A stretch of 64,000 nucleotides of DNA from Streptomyces sp. I05A-00742. GTDB taxonomy: Bacteria; Actinomycetota; Actinomycetes; Streptomycetales; Streptomycetaceae. The translations under genes and the position numbers were made by a program. This document shows positions 1-11,039 of this stretch, one piece after another. Location: positions 128,387-192,386 of the forward strand of contig NZ_JABETO010000011.1 of the NCBI RefSeq assembly GCF_013055795.1. The letters run 5' to 3'. The notes under the pieces were generated by a model, which was not told the origin of the DNA, did not search any database, and was given only the letters and a program-made list of their open reading frames with translations. Every line of letters starts with the position of its first letter. Position 1 is the stretch's first letter.

Positions 1-554
1 CCTTCGTGCCGGTCTTCAGTTCCGAGGAGGAGTTCCTGCGCGTCGTCGGCGACCGCATGCCCTACGCGGTCGCCCCCGCCGTGGAGTTCGCCCGCGGCCT
101 GCCCCCGCAGGTCGGCATCGTCGTCAACCCTGACGGGAGGATCGGCGCGCCGCTGCCCCCGGCCGCCGTCGCCGAGCTCTGCCGGGCCGGGCACCTGCGC
201 CTGGAGGGCGAGCCCACCGGCGGCCGGGTCCGCCTCTATGAACCGGACTGGCAGGACGAGCCCACCGCCTTCCTCGCCGCCGCCGGACTGGAGTTCGCCG
301 CCGCCCGCCCGGTGCGCACCGCCCGCCGCGCGCTCGCCAGCGTCGAGGGCGGCGCCCCGGAGCTGTTCGTCGGCGTCGAGCTCGACCTCCCCGACGACGC
401 CAGCCGCACCGCCGCCCTGGACGCCCTGGGACGCGCCCTCGGCTCCGTCCCCGTCCCCTGGCCGGTGCGCACGGTCTTCCTCGACGTCGCCCGGGACCCC
501 GTGGCCGACTGGATGCGCGACCGGGTCGGACCGTTCTACGACCGTGACCGGTGA
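1..554 (+). CDS. SseB-like protein, 5'-truncated by window edge
   Basis: The reading frame is open to the left edge, with a Phe codon just before a GTG at 6, so the true start is probably outside the window. The visible 180 or so residues contain an SseB N-terminal-like segment (QVGIVVNPDG near residue 37) and an SseB C-terminal-like block ending VADWMRDRVGPFY. That ending closely resembles the DPVAMWMRAHARPFY block of the next gene. SseB was named for enhanced serine sensitivity in E. coli and its biochemical role is unclear. The downstream paralog lies 125 bp away on the same strand, so the two are probably a tandem duplication. Family assignment is by motif memory only. Confidence 0.7.
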   Translation, partial: FVPVFSSEEEFLRVVGDRMPYAVAPAVEFARGLPPQVGIVVNPDGRIGAPLPPAAVAELCRAGHLRLEGEPTGGRVRLYEPDWQDEPTAFLAAAGLEFAAARPVRTARRALASVEGGAPELFVGVELDLPDDASRTAALDALGRALGSVPVPWPVRTVFLDVARDPVADWMRDRVGPFYDRDR

Positions 555-679
555 CTGCTCCCCTGCACGCCGCCCCGGCCTCGTAAGCTGGTTGGACGAA
601 CCTACGGGAGGCGCGACCGCGCCATGAGGCAGTGGGCGGACGCGATGCCGGCGTCGGCCGGGAGAAGGGGCGGGATCAG

Positions 680-1441
680 GTGAGCGCGGGCGCGGAGAGT
701 GGCGTGGAGCAGGTGCTGCGCCAAGTGGCGCCCGGGCGGTACGACGTCTACGAGGCGCTGCTGCGCGCCGTCGCCGAGGACCGGCTGTGGATGCTGCTCT
801 GGCACGGGCGGCCCGGCTCGCCCGACGCCCAGTACGGGAACATGGAGGTCGACGGCCTCGGCTACGCGCCCTGCGTGACCTCCGAGCGCGAGCTCGCCGC
901 CAGCGGCTGGAACCGGGCCCACGAGGTCGTCCCCGGCCGCTCCCTCGCGACGTCCCTCTACCCGGGTCGCTGGGGCCTCTGGCTCAACCCCCACGCCCCC
1001 GGCGGCGGCGTCGGCATCCCCTGGCTCGACCTGCGCCGTATCGCCGGCGGCCTGGACCGGCTGCCCGCCGGGCCGCTCGTGATCACCGAACCGGCCGTGG
1101 AGATCCCGCAGTTCTACGCCCTCCTCGCCCAGCACGCCCGGCGCACCCCCGCCGTCCGGGCGCTGCGCCGCGCCTGGGTGCAGCCGGCGATCGGCGCCGC
1201 CTACCTGGCGATCGGCCTGGACCTGCACGACACCTCACCGCCCGCCGTGGAGTCCGTCCGGTCGATGATGCAGCAGGTGGTGAGCGTGGTGCCGGAGGGG
1301 CTGCCGGTGTCCACCGTCGCGATGTCGGACGGTTTCGATCCCGTCGCGATGTGGATGCGCGCGCACGCGCGGCCGTTCTACGGGCACGAGGCGCCGAACG
1401 GGGCACCGGCGCCGGCGGCGGGGTACGGGTACCCGCGTTAG
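680..1441 (+). CDS. SseB C-terminal-like protein
   Basis: This 253-aa soluble protein has no signal peptide or membrane segment. I chose GTG at 680 because AGAAGGGG at 663-670 sits about 9 nt upstream; an in-frame GTG at 632 would add 16 poorly conserved-looking residues. The C-terminal third (LPVSTVAMSDGFDPVAMWM, then RPFYG) matches the SseB C-terminal signature also seen in the preceding gene. The last 20 residues are a Pro/Ala/Gly tail. A hairpin at 1502-1530 ends the unit. The function is unknown; in E. coli the family name comes only from a serine-sensitivity phenotype. Confidence 0.7.
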   Translation: MSAGAESGVEQVLRQVAPGRYDVYEALLRAVAEDRLWMLLWHGRPGSPDAQYGNMEVDGLGYAPCVTSERELAASGWNRAHEVVPGRSLATSLYPGRWGLWLNPHAPGGGVGIPWLDLRRIAGGLDRLPAGPLVITEPAVEIPQFYALLAQHARRTPAVRALRRAWVQPAIGAAYLAIGLDLHDTSPPAVESVRSMMQQVVSVVPEGLPVSTVAMSDGFDPVAMWMRAHARPFYGHEAPNGAPAPAAGYGYPR

Positions 1442-1501
1442 GGGTCGTTCGTGGACTGAGCGGAGCCGCGGCGTCCCGTCGCCTGCGGCCGAACGCGCCG
1501 C

Positions 1502-1530
1502 GGCCGGCCCGTCGTGACGACGGACCGGCC
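1502..1530. terminator. Bidirectional hairpin between convergent genes
   Basis: The arms GGCCGG-c-CCGTC and GACGG-a-CCGGCC pair with one mismatch around a 5-nt loop. The hairpin lies between the SseB-like gene ending at 1441 and the convergent small secreted protein ending at 1560. There is no U-tract, as is usual in Streptomyces. Confidence 0.6.
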
Positions 1531-1559
1531 GGGTCAGGCAGTGGCGGTGTGCCTCTCGG

Positions 1560-1823
1560 TCACTCCCAGATGTGGAGCTCGTAGCCGGCCGACACCTCGT
1601 AGCACTTGTAGTAGGTCGCTCCGTGGCGCATGAAGTACTCGCCGCCGCCCTGACACTGCCGGTAGTTCTCGTAGAGGCCGATGTAGCGGTGGGTGTCGGG
1701 TGTTACCCGACTGACCGTGGAAGGCGCCGCCACAGCCGAAGTGCCGGCAGCGAGGGCACCGGTCAGACCCAGAGTGATCGCTGCTCCCGCCATGGCCGCC
1801 CTGTGCATCAGCTTCCGTGTCAC
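1560..1823 (-). CDS. Small secreted hypothetical protein
   Basis: This 87-aa protein starts at GTG 1823, which has AAGGGAG five bases upstream on the minus strand. In-frame starts further upstream lack such a site. The N-terminus is a clear Sec signal: MTRKLMHRAA, then a hydrophobic stretch, then TSAVAAPS with AxA-type cleavage near residue 33. The mature part is only about 54 residues, rich in Tyr and Gly, with exactly two Cys (RQCQ and YKCY) that could form one disulfide after export. No family is recognised. It is divergent from the oligopeptide transporter across a 415-bp intergenic region. Confidence 0.7.
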   Translation of the reverse strand: MTRKLMHRAAMAGAAITLGLTGALAAGTSAVAAPSTVSRVTPDTHRYIGLYENYRQCQGGGEYFMRHGATYYKCYEVSAGYELHIWE

Positions 1824-2238
1824 GTCAACTCCCTTGTTCGCAGGGGTGGATGGCTTTTCAGAAGTACTGTGAGCCTCATCGTCGAGCCATAGGCCTGTCA
1901 AGGCTCAGAGGGCTCTTGCGCCGCATACATCCCATTAACAACACCATTACCAAGGAGTGGAGTTACTCCTTCCGTCTCTCGCTCAGAGACCATCGGTGTC
2001 CGTATAACGGAACCCTGCATCGCACATCACGGTTGCGCATCCATTGCCGGTCAGGTCTGGCGGGTGATCGTGACGGCGTTGAAGACTCCCGCTCCAAGGA
2101 CCCGCAGGTCCGGTGTACGGCCAGCTCTGCATGTATTTCCCGCACTTCAGCACCACCTGTGTTCAGTGATGTCGACCAGCCGCCCGCCGGGCGGCCGGCA
2201 CGGGCCGGGACCACCGGCCGAGAGGGGTCCTGCGAACG
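1824..2238. promoter_or_regulatory. Divergent intergenic region with three short palindromes
   Basis: This 415-bp non-coding stretch is less GC-rich than its surroundings. It carries three close inverted repeats: AAGGAGT/ACTCCTT at 1952-1971, GTCTCT/AGAGAC at 1974-1990 and TCCGT-ATA-ACGGA at 1999-2011. The last contains a TATAAC that could be a -10 element. It must hold the promoters for the secreted protein (minus) and the ABC transporter operon (plus). No conserved ORF is seen in it. Confidence 0.45.
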
Positions 2239-3243
2239 ATGACGGCACCACTCCCCGAGACGAGCGCGACCGGGACCGCGACCGTCGTCGCCGACGCGGA
2301 AATTCCGGTTCCGGGCAAGACGATCGAGGGCCGTTCTCCCTGGCGGATCGCCTGGACACGGCTCAAGCGCGACAAGCTGGCGCTGGGCGGCGGGATCGTC
2401 GTCCTGCTGCTCGTGCTGGTCGCGATCTTCGCTCCGTTGATCGTGGACCTGCTGGGCCACCCGCCGAACGAGTACCACGAGGACCAGATCGACCCGCTCT
2501 TCGGTACTCCGAAGGGCTCGTGGGGCGGCATCAACGGGGACTTCCTGTTCGGCGTCGAGCCGGTCAACGGCCGGGACGTCTTCAGCCGGGTGGTCTACGG
2601 CGCCCGGGTCTCGCTGCTGGTCGCTTTCCTCTCGGCCGTGGTGGCGGTGCTGATCGGTACCGTTCTGGGCATCGTGGCCGGCTACTTCGGCGGCTGGGTG
2701 GACACCGTGGTGAGCCGGGTGATGGACGCCCTGCTGGCCTTCCCGCAGCTGCTGTTCATCATCGCCCTGATCTCCGTCGTGCCCAACGAGCTCTGGGGGC
2801 TGACCGGTTCGGGCGTGCGGATGGCCGTCCTGATCGCCGTGATCGGCTTCTTCGGCTGGCCCTACGTGGGACGCATCGTGCGCGGGCAGACGCTCTCGCT
2901 CCGGGAGCGCGAGTACGTCGAGGCGGCGCGCAGCCTGGGCGCCGGCCGGACGTACATCCTCTTCCGCGAGCTGCTGCCCAACCTGGTCGCGCCGATCACC
3001 GTCTACGCCACCCTGATGATCCCGACCAACGTCCTCACCGAGGCCGCGCTGAGCTTCCTCGGCGCCGGCGTCAAGCCGCCGACGTCCTCGTGGGGGCAGA
3101 TGCTCTCCAAGGCCGTCAACACCTACGAGGGCGACCCGATGTTCATGGTGATCCCGGGTCTCGCCATCTTCGTCACCGTCCTGGCGTTCAACCTCTTCGG
3201 CGACGGCGTCCGGGACGCACTCGATCCCAAGGGTTCGCGCTGA
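2239..3243 (+). CDS. Oligopeptide/dipeptide ABC transporter permease (DppC/OppC type)
   Basis: This 334-aa inner-membrane permease is the DppC-type half. A cytosolic N-tail of about 50 residues leads to the first membrane helix (GGGIVVLLLVLVAIFAPLI), a periplasmic segment, and five more helices. The EAA loop that docks on the ATPase is visible as YVEAARSLGAG, about 100 residues from the C-terminus. ATG 2239 follows GAGAGGGG by about 10 nt. It is the first gene of a five-gene operon. Putting the C-type permease before the binding protein is unlike the enteric dppABCDF order but like some Streptomyces clusters; from memory SCO5476-5480 has the same layout. Confidence 0.88.
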   Translation: MTAPLPETSATGTATVVADAEIPVPGKTIEGRSPWRIAWTRLKRDKLALGGGIVVLLLVLVAIFAPLIVDLLGHPPNEYHEDQIDPLFGTPKGSWGGINGDFLFGVEPVNGRDVFSRVVYGARVSLLVAFLSAVVAVLIGTVLGIVAGYFGGWVDTVVSRVMDALLAFPQLLFIIALISVVPNELWGLTGSGVRMAVLIAVIGFFGWPYVGRIVRGQTLSLREREYVEAARSLGAGRTYILFRELLPNLVAPITVYATLMIPTNVLTEAALSFLGAGVKPPTSSWGQMLSKAVNTYEGDPMFMVIPGLAIFVTVLAFNLFGDGVRDALDPKGSR

Positions 3244-3387
3244 CCCCGCGCGCACCTCGCAACACCCCAAGCACCGGGAGCGCTTGACGACCGTCAGTCA
3301 CTTCCGGCCCCAGGAGTACGAGCTGTAGAACCACCCCTCATCGCGGTCCGCTCCCCGGTCCGCGACAATCACGGAGGTCGCGACATC

Positions 3388-5169
3388 TTGGCAACGCAGA
3401 GAACATCGAGGCGCGGAACGGTCGCCGGCGCGGCGCTGGTGGTCGCGGCCCTCGTCGGCGTCACCGCCTGCGGCGGCGGAGGCAGCAGCAAGGACAACGG
3501 TGGCGGGGGCGGCGGCAAGGGCCCCGGCTTCAACGCGGGCGTCGAGAAGGTCGCCTCCCCGTCCGACAAGAAGGGCGGTGAGCTCAAGTTCATCGCCACC
3601 CAGGAATCCGACTCCTGGGACCCGCAGCGCATGTACTACGGGTTCGCCTGGGACTTCGCCCGCTACTACACCCGTACGCTCGTCACCTCGAAACCCGCGC
3701 CGGGCCACGAGAGCGCCGAGCTGGTGCCGGACATGGCGACCGACCTGGGGAAGATCTCGGACGACAAGAAGACCTACACCTTCACCCTGAAGGACGGGAT
3801 CACCTGGGAGGACGGCAGGCCGATCACCGCCCAGGACATCAAGTACGGCATCGAGCGCACCTGGGCCCAGGACAAGATCTCCGGCGGCCCGACCTGGCTG
3901 ATGCAGGTCCTGGACCCGGAGAAGAAGTACAAGGGTCCCTACAAGGACGAGAGCAAGGACAAGCTGGGCCTGTCGGCGATCGAGACGCCGAACGAGAAGA
4001 CCATCACCTTCAAGCTGGCCAAGCCCAACGGTGACTTCCTCCAGATGCTGGCGCTGCCCGCGGCGGCCCCGGTGCCCCGGGACAAGGACAACGCGGAGAA
4101 GTACAACCTCCGGCCGTACTCCAGCGGGCCGTACAAGTTCGAGTCGTACAGCCCCAACAAGAGCATGGTCCTCGTCCGCAACGACAAGTGGAACAAGGAC
4201 TCCGACAAGGTCCGCAAGGCCCTGCCGGACAAGATCTCGATCAAGTTCACCACCAACGCCGACGCGATGGACAGCGACCTGATCGCGGGCAACTACGACG
4301 TGGACCTCAACGCCACCGGCATGGGCTCGGCCGGCCGTCAGAAGGCGCTCCAGACCGCCAAGGGCAACCTGGACAACCCGCAGACCGGCTTCATCCGGTA
4401 CGCGGCCTTCCCCAAGTCCGTCGCGCCGTTCGACAACGAGCACTGCCGCAAGGCGGTCATCTACGGTGCCGACCACACCTCCCTCCAGACCGCCCGCGGC
4501 GGTCCCCAGGCGGGCGGTGACATCGGCGTCAACATGCTGCCGCCGGCCGTCACCGGCCACGACGGGAGCTACGACCCGTACAACCTCAAGCAGGGCGCGG
4601 CCGACATCAACAAGGCCAAGGAGGAACTGAAGCTCTGCGGCAAGCCGGAGGGCTTCAAGACCACCATCGCGGTGCGGAACAACAAGCCGCAGGAGATCGC
4701 GACGGCCGAGTCGCTCCAGGCGTCCCTGAAGAAGATCGGCATCGAGACGCAGATCGACCAGTACGACGGTGCGCAGTCGCAGAGCGTCGTCGGCGCCCCC
4801 AAGAACGTCAAGAACAAGAACTACGGCATCATCGTCTTCGGCTGGGGCGCGGACTTCCCCAGTGGCCAGGGCTTCCTCCAGCCCATCGTGGACGGCCGGT
4901 TCATCCTCGACACCGCCAACCAGAACTACCCCGAGCTCAACGACCCCAAGGTCAACGAGCTGATGGACCAGGCCATCGCGGAGACCGACCCGCAGAAGGC
5001 GGGGAAGATCTACCAGGAGGCCAACAAGAAGGTCATGGAAGGCGCCTGGTACCTGCCCTTCACCTTCGAGAAGAACATCATCTGGCGCAGCTCCCGGCTG
5101 ACCAACGTCTACACGACCGACGCGTTCAACGGCCGGTACGACTACGCGTCCCTGGGCGTCGTCAAGTGA
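3388..5169 (+). CDS. Oligopeptide-binding lipoprotein (SBP_bac_5 family)
   Basis: This 593-aa extracellular solute-binding lipoprotein delivers peptides to the permease pair. The start is TTG 3388, with GGAGG at 3373-3377. The N-terminus is RTSRRGT followed by a hydrophobic core and the lipobox VTAC at about residues 27-30, then a Gly/Lys-rich flexible linker, as expected for a lipid-anchored protein. The body has the SBP_bac_5 architecture, with hallmarks such as FTLKDGITWEDGRPITAQD (about residues 130-150) and YSSGPYKFESY. The length is normal for the DppA/BldKB group. It may bind peptides or peptide-like signals; the ligand cannot be read from sequence. Confidence 0.9.
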   Translation: MATQRTSRRGTVAGAALVVAALVGVTACGGGGSSKDNGGGGGGKGPGFNAGVEKVASPSDKKGGELKFIATQESDSWDPQRMYYGFAWDFARYYTRTLVTSKPAPGHESAELVPDMATDLGKISDDKKTYTFTLKDGITWEDGRPITAQDIKYGIERTWAQDKISGGPTWLMQVLDPEKKYKGPYKDESKDKLGLSAIETPNEKTITFKLAKPNGDFLQMLALPAAAPVPRDKDNAEKYNLRPYSSGPYKFESYSPNKSMVLVRNDKWNKDSDKVRKALPDKISIKFTTNADAMDSDLIAGNYDVDLNATGMGSAGRQKALQTAKGNLDNPQTGFIRYAAFPKSVAPFDNEHCRKAVIYGADHTSLQTARGGPQAGGDIGVNMLPPAVTGHDGSYDPYNLKQGAADINKAKEELKLCGKPEGFKTTIAVRNNKPQEIATAESLQASLKKIGIETQIDQYDGAQSQSVVGAPKNVKNKNYGIIVFGWGADFPSGQGFLQPIVDGRFILDTANQNYPELNDPKVNELMDQAIAETDPQKAGKIYQEANKKVMEGAWYLPFTFEKNIIWRSSRLTNVYTTDAFNGRYDYASLGVVK

Positions 5170-5251
5170 CCGCCCGAGGGCCACAGATGATCGTCCGACC
5201 GCTCCTCCGGCACTCCCGCCGCTAGGCCCGAAGGGCAGGTGAGGGCCGAGC

Positions 5252-5289
5252 GCGGCGGCCCGGTGGGTACTCCACCACCGGGCCGCCGC
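5252..5289 (+). promoter_or_regulatory. Intra-operon hairpin between binding protein and permease
   Basis: A perfect 15-bp stem (GCGGCGGCCCGGTGG and its complement) with an 8-nt loop lies 82 nt after the lipoprotein stop and 13 nt before the permease GTG. Such hairpins commonly raise the ratio of binding protein to permease by partial termination or 3'-end stabilisation. That role is inferred here. Confidence 0.6.
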
Positions 5290-5302
5290 CGGGCCGACCG
5301 CA

Positions 5303-6297
<995 letters not shown>

Positions 6298-6301
<4 letters not shown>

Positions 6302-7403
6302 CCACCACCCCCGAGCCGGCCACCGAGGCCACCGCGCCCGCGGAACGGCCGGCGGACGGCCGCGCCTACCTGGACGTCCGCGACCTGCGGATCCACTTCC
6401 CGACCGACGACGGCGTGGTCAAGTCCGTCGACGGGCTCTCCTTCGAACTGGAGAAGGGCCGTACGCTCGGCATCGTGGGCGAGTCGGGATCCGGCAAGTC
6501 GGTCAGCTCGCTCGGGATCATGGGCCTGCACACGGTCGGCCAGTACGGCCGCCGCAAGGCCCGGATCTCCGGGGAGATCTGGCTGGACGGCAAGGAGCTG
6601 CTCTCCGCCGACCCCGAGGAGGTGCGGCGGCTGCGCGGCCGGGAGATGGCGATGATCTTCCAGGATCCGCTGTCGGCCATGCACCCCTACTTCACCATCG
6701 GCGCCCAAATCGCCGAGGCGTACCGGATCCACCACTCCGTCGACAAGAAGACCGCCCGCAAACGGGCCGTGGAACTGCTCGACCGGGTCGGCATCCCCCA
6801 GCCCGACCAGCGGGTGGACGACTACCCGCACCAGTTCTCCGGCGGTATGCGGCAGCGCGCCATGATCGCCATGGCGCTGGTCAACAACCCCGCGCTGCTC
6901 ATCGCGGACGAGCCGACGACCGCCCTGGACGTCACCGTCCAGGCGCAGATCCTCGACCTCATCCGCGACCTCCAGAAGGAGTTCGGCTCGGCGGTCGTCA
7001 TCATCACCCACGACCTGGGCGTGGTCGCCGAACTGGCCGACGACATCCTCGTCATGTACGGCGGGCGCTGCGTCGAACGCGGCCCGGCCGAGCAGGTCTT
7101 CTACGAGCCCCAGCACCCGTACACCTGGGGCCTGCTCGGCTCCATGCCGCGCATCGACCGCGAGCAGACGGAACGGCTGATCCCGGTCAAGGGCTCCCCG
7201 CCCAGCCTGATCAACGTGCCGCCCGGCTGTGCCTTCAGCCCCCGCTGCCCGTACGCCGACGTCCCGGAGGAGGGGGTCACCCGCACCGTGCGGCCCGAAC
7301 TCCTCCCGGTGACCGGTGAGAAGAGCCGGGGCCACGTCGCCGCCTGCCATATGGCGCAGGAGGAGCGGACGCGGATCTGGACCGAAGAGATTGCGCCCAA
7401 GCT

Positions 7404-7407
<4 letters not shown>
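6298..7407 (+). CDS. Oligopeptide ABC transporter ATPase, DppD/OppD type
   Basis: This 369-aa ATPase starts at ATG 6298, overlapping the permease stop. The same frame is open further upstream, but that part lies inside the permease gene. Visible motifs are Walker A GESGSGKS (about residue 60), signature FSGGMRQR, Walker [13 protein letters not shown] and the H-loop THDLG. The C-terminal oligopeptide-transporter extension contains [11 protein letters not shown], whose Cys are typical of the DppD/OppD iron-sulfur-type cluster. A hydrophilic tail of about 20 residues (Ala/Thr/Pro) precedes the ABC domain. It ends in a GTGA overlap with the next gene. Confidence 0.9.
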
Positions 7408-8540
<1,133 letters not shown>

Positions 8541-8541
8541 C

Positions 8542-8559
8542 GGCCGGGACGTCCCGGCC
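8542..8559 (+). terminator. Palindrome after ABC operon
   Basis: GGCCGGGAC/GTCCCGGCC is a perfect 18-bp palindrome two bases after the last ABC gene. The core GGGACGTCCC recurs at 8581-8590. It could be a weak terminator or a protein-binding site; the lack of a loop makes the terminator call uncertain. Confidence 0.4.
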
Positions 8560-8650
8560 CGCCCCCGACCGGGCGGCGCCGGGACGTCCCCGTGGAAACG
8601 TCCACAGGGCAGGACATGGGCGACACCGCGCCGACCGGTAAGAATGTCGC

Positions 8651-9346
8651 GTGCTCACCGATCTGTTCACCCCCTCCGTCCAGCACTGGCTGGACATCGC
8701 GGGGATCTTCGTCTTCGCGATCTCCGGCGCGCTGCTCGCCGTCCGCAAGAACTTCGACGTCTTCGGCATGGCCGTGCTGGCGGAGGTCACGGCCCTGGGA
8801 GGGGGGCTCTTCCGGGACCTGGTCATCGGTGCCGTACCGCCCGCGGCCTTCAGCGACCTCGGCTACTTCGTCACCCCGCTGATCGCCACACTGATCGTCT
8901 TCTTCCTCCACCCCGAGGTGGAACGGATCACCGCCGCGGTGGGCGTCTTCGACGCGGCGGGGCTGGGCCTCTTCTGCGTCACCGGAACCGTCAAGGCGTA
9001 CGCGTCCGGGCTCGGTCTCACCCAGTCCGCCACCCTGGGGCTGGCCACCGCGGTGGGCGGGGGAGTGCTGCGCGACGTGCTCGCCCACGAGGTCCCGTCG
9101 CTGTTGCGCTGGGACCGGGACCTGTACGCCGTCCCGGCCATGGCGGGCGCCGCGACGGCCGCGCTGATGCTGCGGTACGGCGTCCTGCACGGGCCCACCA
9201 ACGCCATCCCGGTGGTCGTCGGCTGCGGGCTGCGGCTGCTGGCGATGCGCTTCCACTGGCGCGCCCCGCGCGCCTGGCACCGGCGCAGCGCGGCGGCGGA
9301 GGAGGTACTGCCAGGGGTAACACCCCGGAAAGCTACCCGTCGGTAA
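8651..9346 (+). CDS. TRIC-like (UPF0126) membrane channel protein
   Basis: This 231-aa protein has about seven membrane segments and the duplicated glycine motif of the prokaryotic TRIC/UPF0126 family: ALGGGLFRDLVIG (about residues 50-62) and AVGGGVLRDVLAHE (about 137-150). The two halves are inverted repeats of three helices each plus one extra. Family members characterised elsewhere form trimeric monovalent-cation channels. The start is GTG 8651, with no ribosome-binding site; AAGAAT ends 5 nt upstream, so the transcript may be leaderless. Confidence 0.85.
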   Translation: MLTDLFTPSVQHWLDIAGIFVFAISGALLAVRKNFDVFGMAVLAEVTALGGGLFRDLVIGAVPPAAFSDLGYFVTPLIATLIVFFLHPEVERITAAVGVFDAAGLGLFCVTGTVKAYASGLGLTQSATLGLATAVGGGVLRDVLAHEVPSLLRWDRDLYAVPAMAGAATAALMLRYGVLHGPTNAIPVVVGCGLRLLAMRFHWRAPRAWHRRSAAAEEVLPGVTPRKATRR

Positions 9347-9368
9347 CGTGCCGGTGTACGGTGCCCGC

Positions 9369-10244
9369 ATGGCACTGGCAAGCATCGGCAACAGCGAGTT
9401 CGACCGGGACACCGCGATCACGTCGCGTACCCCGGAAGCCACGGGGGACCAGGGACACCAGGGCTCCGCCGTGCACGACGCCCACATCCACGAGGGCTGG
9501 ACCCTCCTCGGCGCGGCCAACGGCGGCTACCTCCTCGCCATCACCGCGCGCGCCCTCGCCGACACCCTCCCGCACTCCGACCCGTTCACCGTCACCGCGC
9601 ACTACCTGAGCGTCACCCGGCCCGGCCCCGCCGTGATCCGCAGCAGCACGGTCCACCGGCGCCGGTCGCTCTCCACCGGCCAGGCGAGCCTGTTCCAGAC
9701 CGCCGAGGACGGCACCGAGGTCGAGCGCCTGCGCGTCCTCGCGACCTACGGGGACCTGGACGCGCTCTCCGACGACGTGCGCACCACGGCCAAGCCCCCG
9801 GGCATACCGCCGCGCGAGCACTGCTTCGCCGCCGGCGACGGCGAGGGCTTCGGCGCCGCCGAGATCGTCGCCCGCCTCGATATGCGCCTCGACCCCGCCA
9901 CCGCGGGCTGGGTGACCGGCGGCCCGGCCGGCCGGGGCGAGATGCGCGGCTGGTTCGACTTCGCCGACGGCCGCGACCCGGACCCGTTCTCCCTCCTCCT
10001 GGCCGCGGACGCGCTCCCGCCCACCACCTTCGACCTGGGGATGGTCGGCTGGGTGCCGACCGTGGAACTCACCGTCCACGTCCGGCGCCGCCCCGCCCCC
10101 GGCCCGCTGCGGGTCGCCGTCGTCACCCGCAACCTGGCCGGCGGCTTCCTGGAGGAGGACGCGGAGATCTGGGACAGCGAGGACCGGCTGGTCGCCCAGT
10201 CCCGCCAGCTGGCCCGGCTGTTGAACGGCCCGTCCGGCGCTTGA
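9369..10244 (+). CDS. Acyl-CoA thioesterase-like double-hotdog protein
   Basis: This 291-aa cytosolic protein has an HxHEGWTLLGAANGGYLLA N-terminal block (about residues 40-60) like the TesB-type thioesterase family, followed by VTAHYLSVTRPGPA and a C-terminal hotdog half (MVGWVPTVELTVHVR). The tail EDRLVAQSRQLARLL is the usual family ending. It probably hydrolyses an acyl-CoA, but the substrate is unknown. ATG 9369 is preceded by TACGGT plus 6 nt and no Shine-Dalgarno, so a leaderless mRNA is likely. The stop codon lies inside the intergenic repeat at 10228-10320. Confidence 0.75.
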   Translation: MALASIGNSEFDRDTAITSRTPEATGDQGHQGSAVHDAHIHEGWTLLGAANGGYLLAITARALADTLPHSDPFTVTAHYLSVTRPGPAVIRSSTVHRRRSLSTGQASLFQTAEDGTEVERLRVLATYGDLDALSDDVRTTAKPPGIPPREHCFAAGDGEGFGAAEIVARLDMRLDPATAGWVTGGPAGRGEMRGWFDFADGRDPDPFSLLLAADALPPTTFDLGMVGWVPTVELTVHVRRRPAPGPLRVAVVTRNLAGGFLEEDAEIWDSEDRLVAQSRQLARLLNGPSGA

Positions 10245-10320
10245 GGACGGGCGCCGAAGGCGTGCTCGGGGGGGCCGGGGGTTCGGGGGCGATGCCCCCG
10301 AGAAACGGTGCAAGGGCGGG
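10228..10320 (+). repeat. Composite intergenic repeat, copy 1 (half-palindrome)
   Basis: It contains the half-site CCGTCCGGCGCTTGAGGAC, a short GC hairpin region and the trailing GAGAAACGGTGCAAGGGCGG. The same modules occur at 31105-31252 and 56500-56631. This copy lacks the second palindrome arm. The thioesterase stop codon (10242-10244) lies within it. Confidence 0.75.
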
Positions 10321-10385
10321 GGCGCGTCCCCCACCACCGACAGCACACCACCGCCCCACCGGACACACCCCGGGGCCGGAGGCTG

Positions 10386-10979
10386 TCAGCCGGCCGTCGT
10401 CTCCACCGCCCTGCCGGTCCGCGCGGCCAGCCGGACGTGCGCGTCCGCGCCCTCGGGGGCCGGCCGGGCGGCGGCGAAGGCACCCGGCCGTCCCTCGGCG
10501 GGCAGCCGCTCGGCCGTGGCGAGGGCGTACTCGGACAGCTCGGGATCGAGGGCGGCCGGACGGCCGAGCGCCTCGTTGAGGTCCCAGGCGTGCACGACCA
10601 GCTCCATGACGATGAACCGCAGGGCGTTGTGGCCCGGCACCTTCCCCCACGGGGCGTCGAACGGCTCGGTCAGCCGGGCCTCGTCCCGCCACGCGTCGAC
10701 GAGCTCCGTACAGGACTCCTCGACGGCGGCCGGCCAGGCGTCGTCCGCCACCCGGGGCGGACGGTCGTCCCCGCGCCGGACCTCGCCCTCGCCCGTGGCC
10801 TCGGCCAGGGCGCGGGCGACCCCGACGAGGTGCCCGAGCAGCCCCCGGACGTCGTACTCGCCGCAGGGCGTCGCCGCGTCCAGGCGGTCGGGCCGCACCT
10901 GTGCGGCGACGGCGTTCAGCTGGGCGACGGCGCGCCGTAACTGCGGGCGCGGGTCCTGGTCGTTCTGTATGTCCTGCAC
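10386..10979 (-). CDS. TIGR03086-like / mycothiol-dependent isomerase-fold protein
   Basis: This 197-aa soluble protein belongs to the DinB/maleylpyruvate-isomerase-like four-helix superfamily common in actinobacteria. Family marks are [21 protein letters not shown] near the N-terminus (the His of GHLVG is a usual metal ligand), [18 protein letters not shown] in the middle (HAWD) and a short C-terminal helix. Some relatives use mycothiol, but no substrate can be named here. The start is GTG 10979, with GAGGAGAG about 7 nt upstream on the minus strand. It is divergent from the cysteine desulfurase across a region holding three 13-bp repeats. Confidence 0.75.
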   Translation of the reverse strand: MQDIQNDQDPRPQLRRAVAQLNAVAAQVRPDRLDAATPCGEYDVRGLLGHLVGVARALAEATGEGEVRRGDDRPPRVADDAWPAAVEESCTELVDAWRDEARLTEPFDAPWGKVPGHNALRFIVMELVVHAWDLNEALGRPAALDPELSEYALATAERLPAEGRPGAFAAARPAPEGADAHVRLAARTGRAVETTAG

Positions 10980-11000
10980 GGGCGGCTCTCCTCAGTGACA

Positions 11001-11039
11001 GGTACGTGGATCCGGTACGTGGATCCGGTACGTGGATCC
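11001..11039. repeat. Three exact 13-bp tandem repeats (iteron-like)
   Basis: GGTACGTGGATCC is repeated three times without spacing at 11001, 11014 and 11027. It is located 22 bp upstream of the minus-strand GTG at 10979 and 177 bp upstream of the cysteine desulfurase. A 13-bp period is not helical, so this is either an operator array or a slippage-prone expansion. Confidence 0.9.

Noticed and set aside
3298..5184. 628-aa ORF on the minus strand
   Set aside because: Antisense of the binding-lipoprotein gene; no motifs, Val/Leu/Arg-rich shadow composition.
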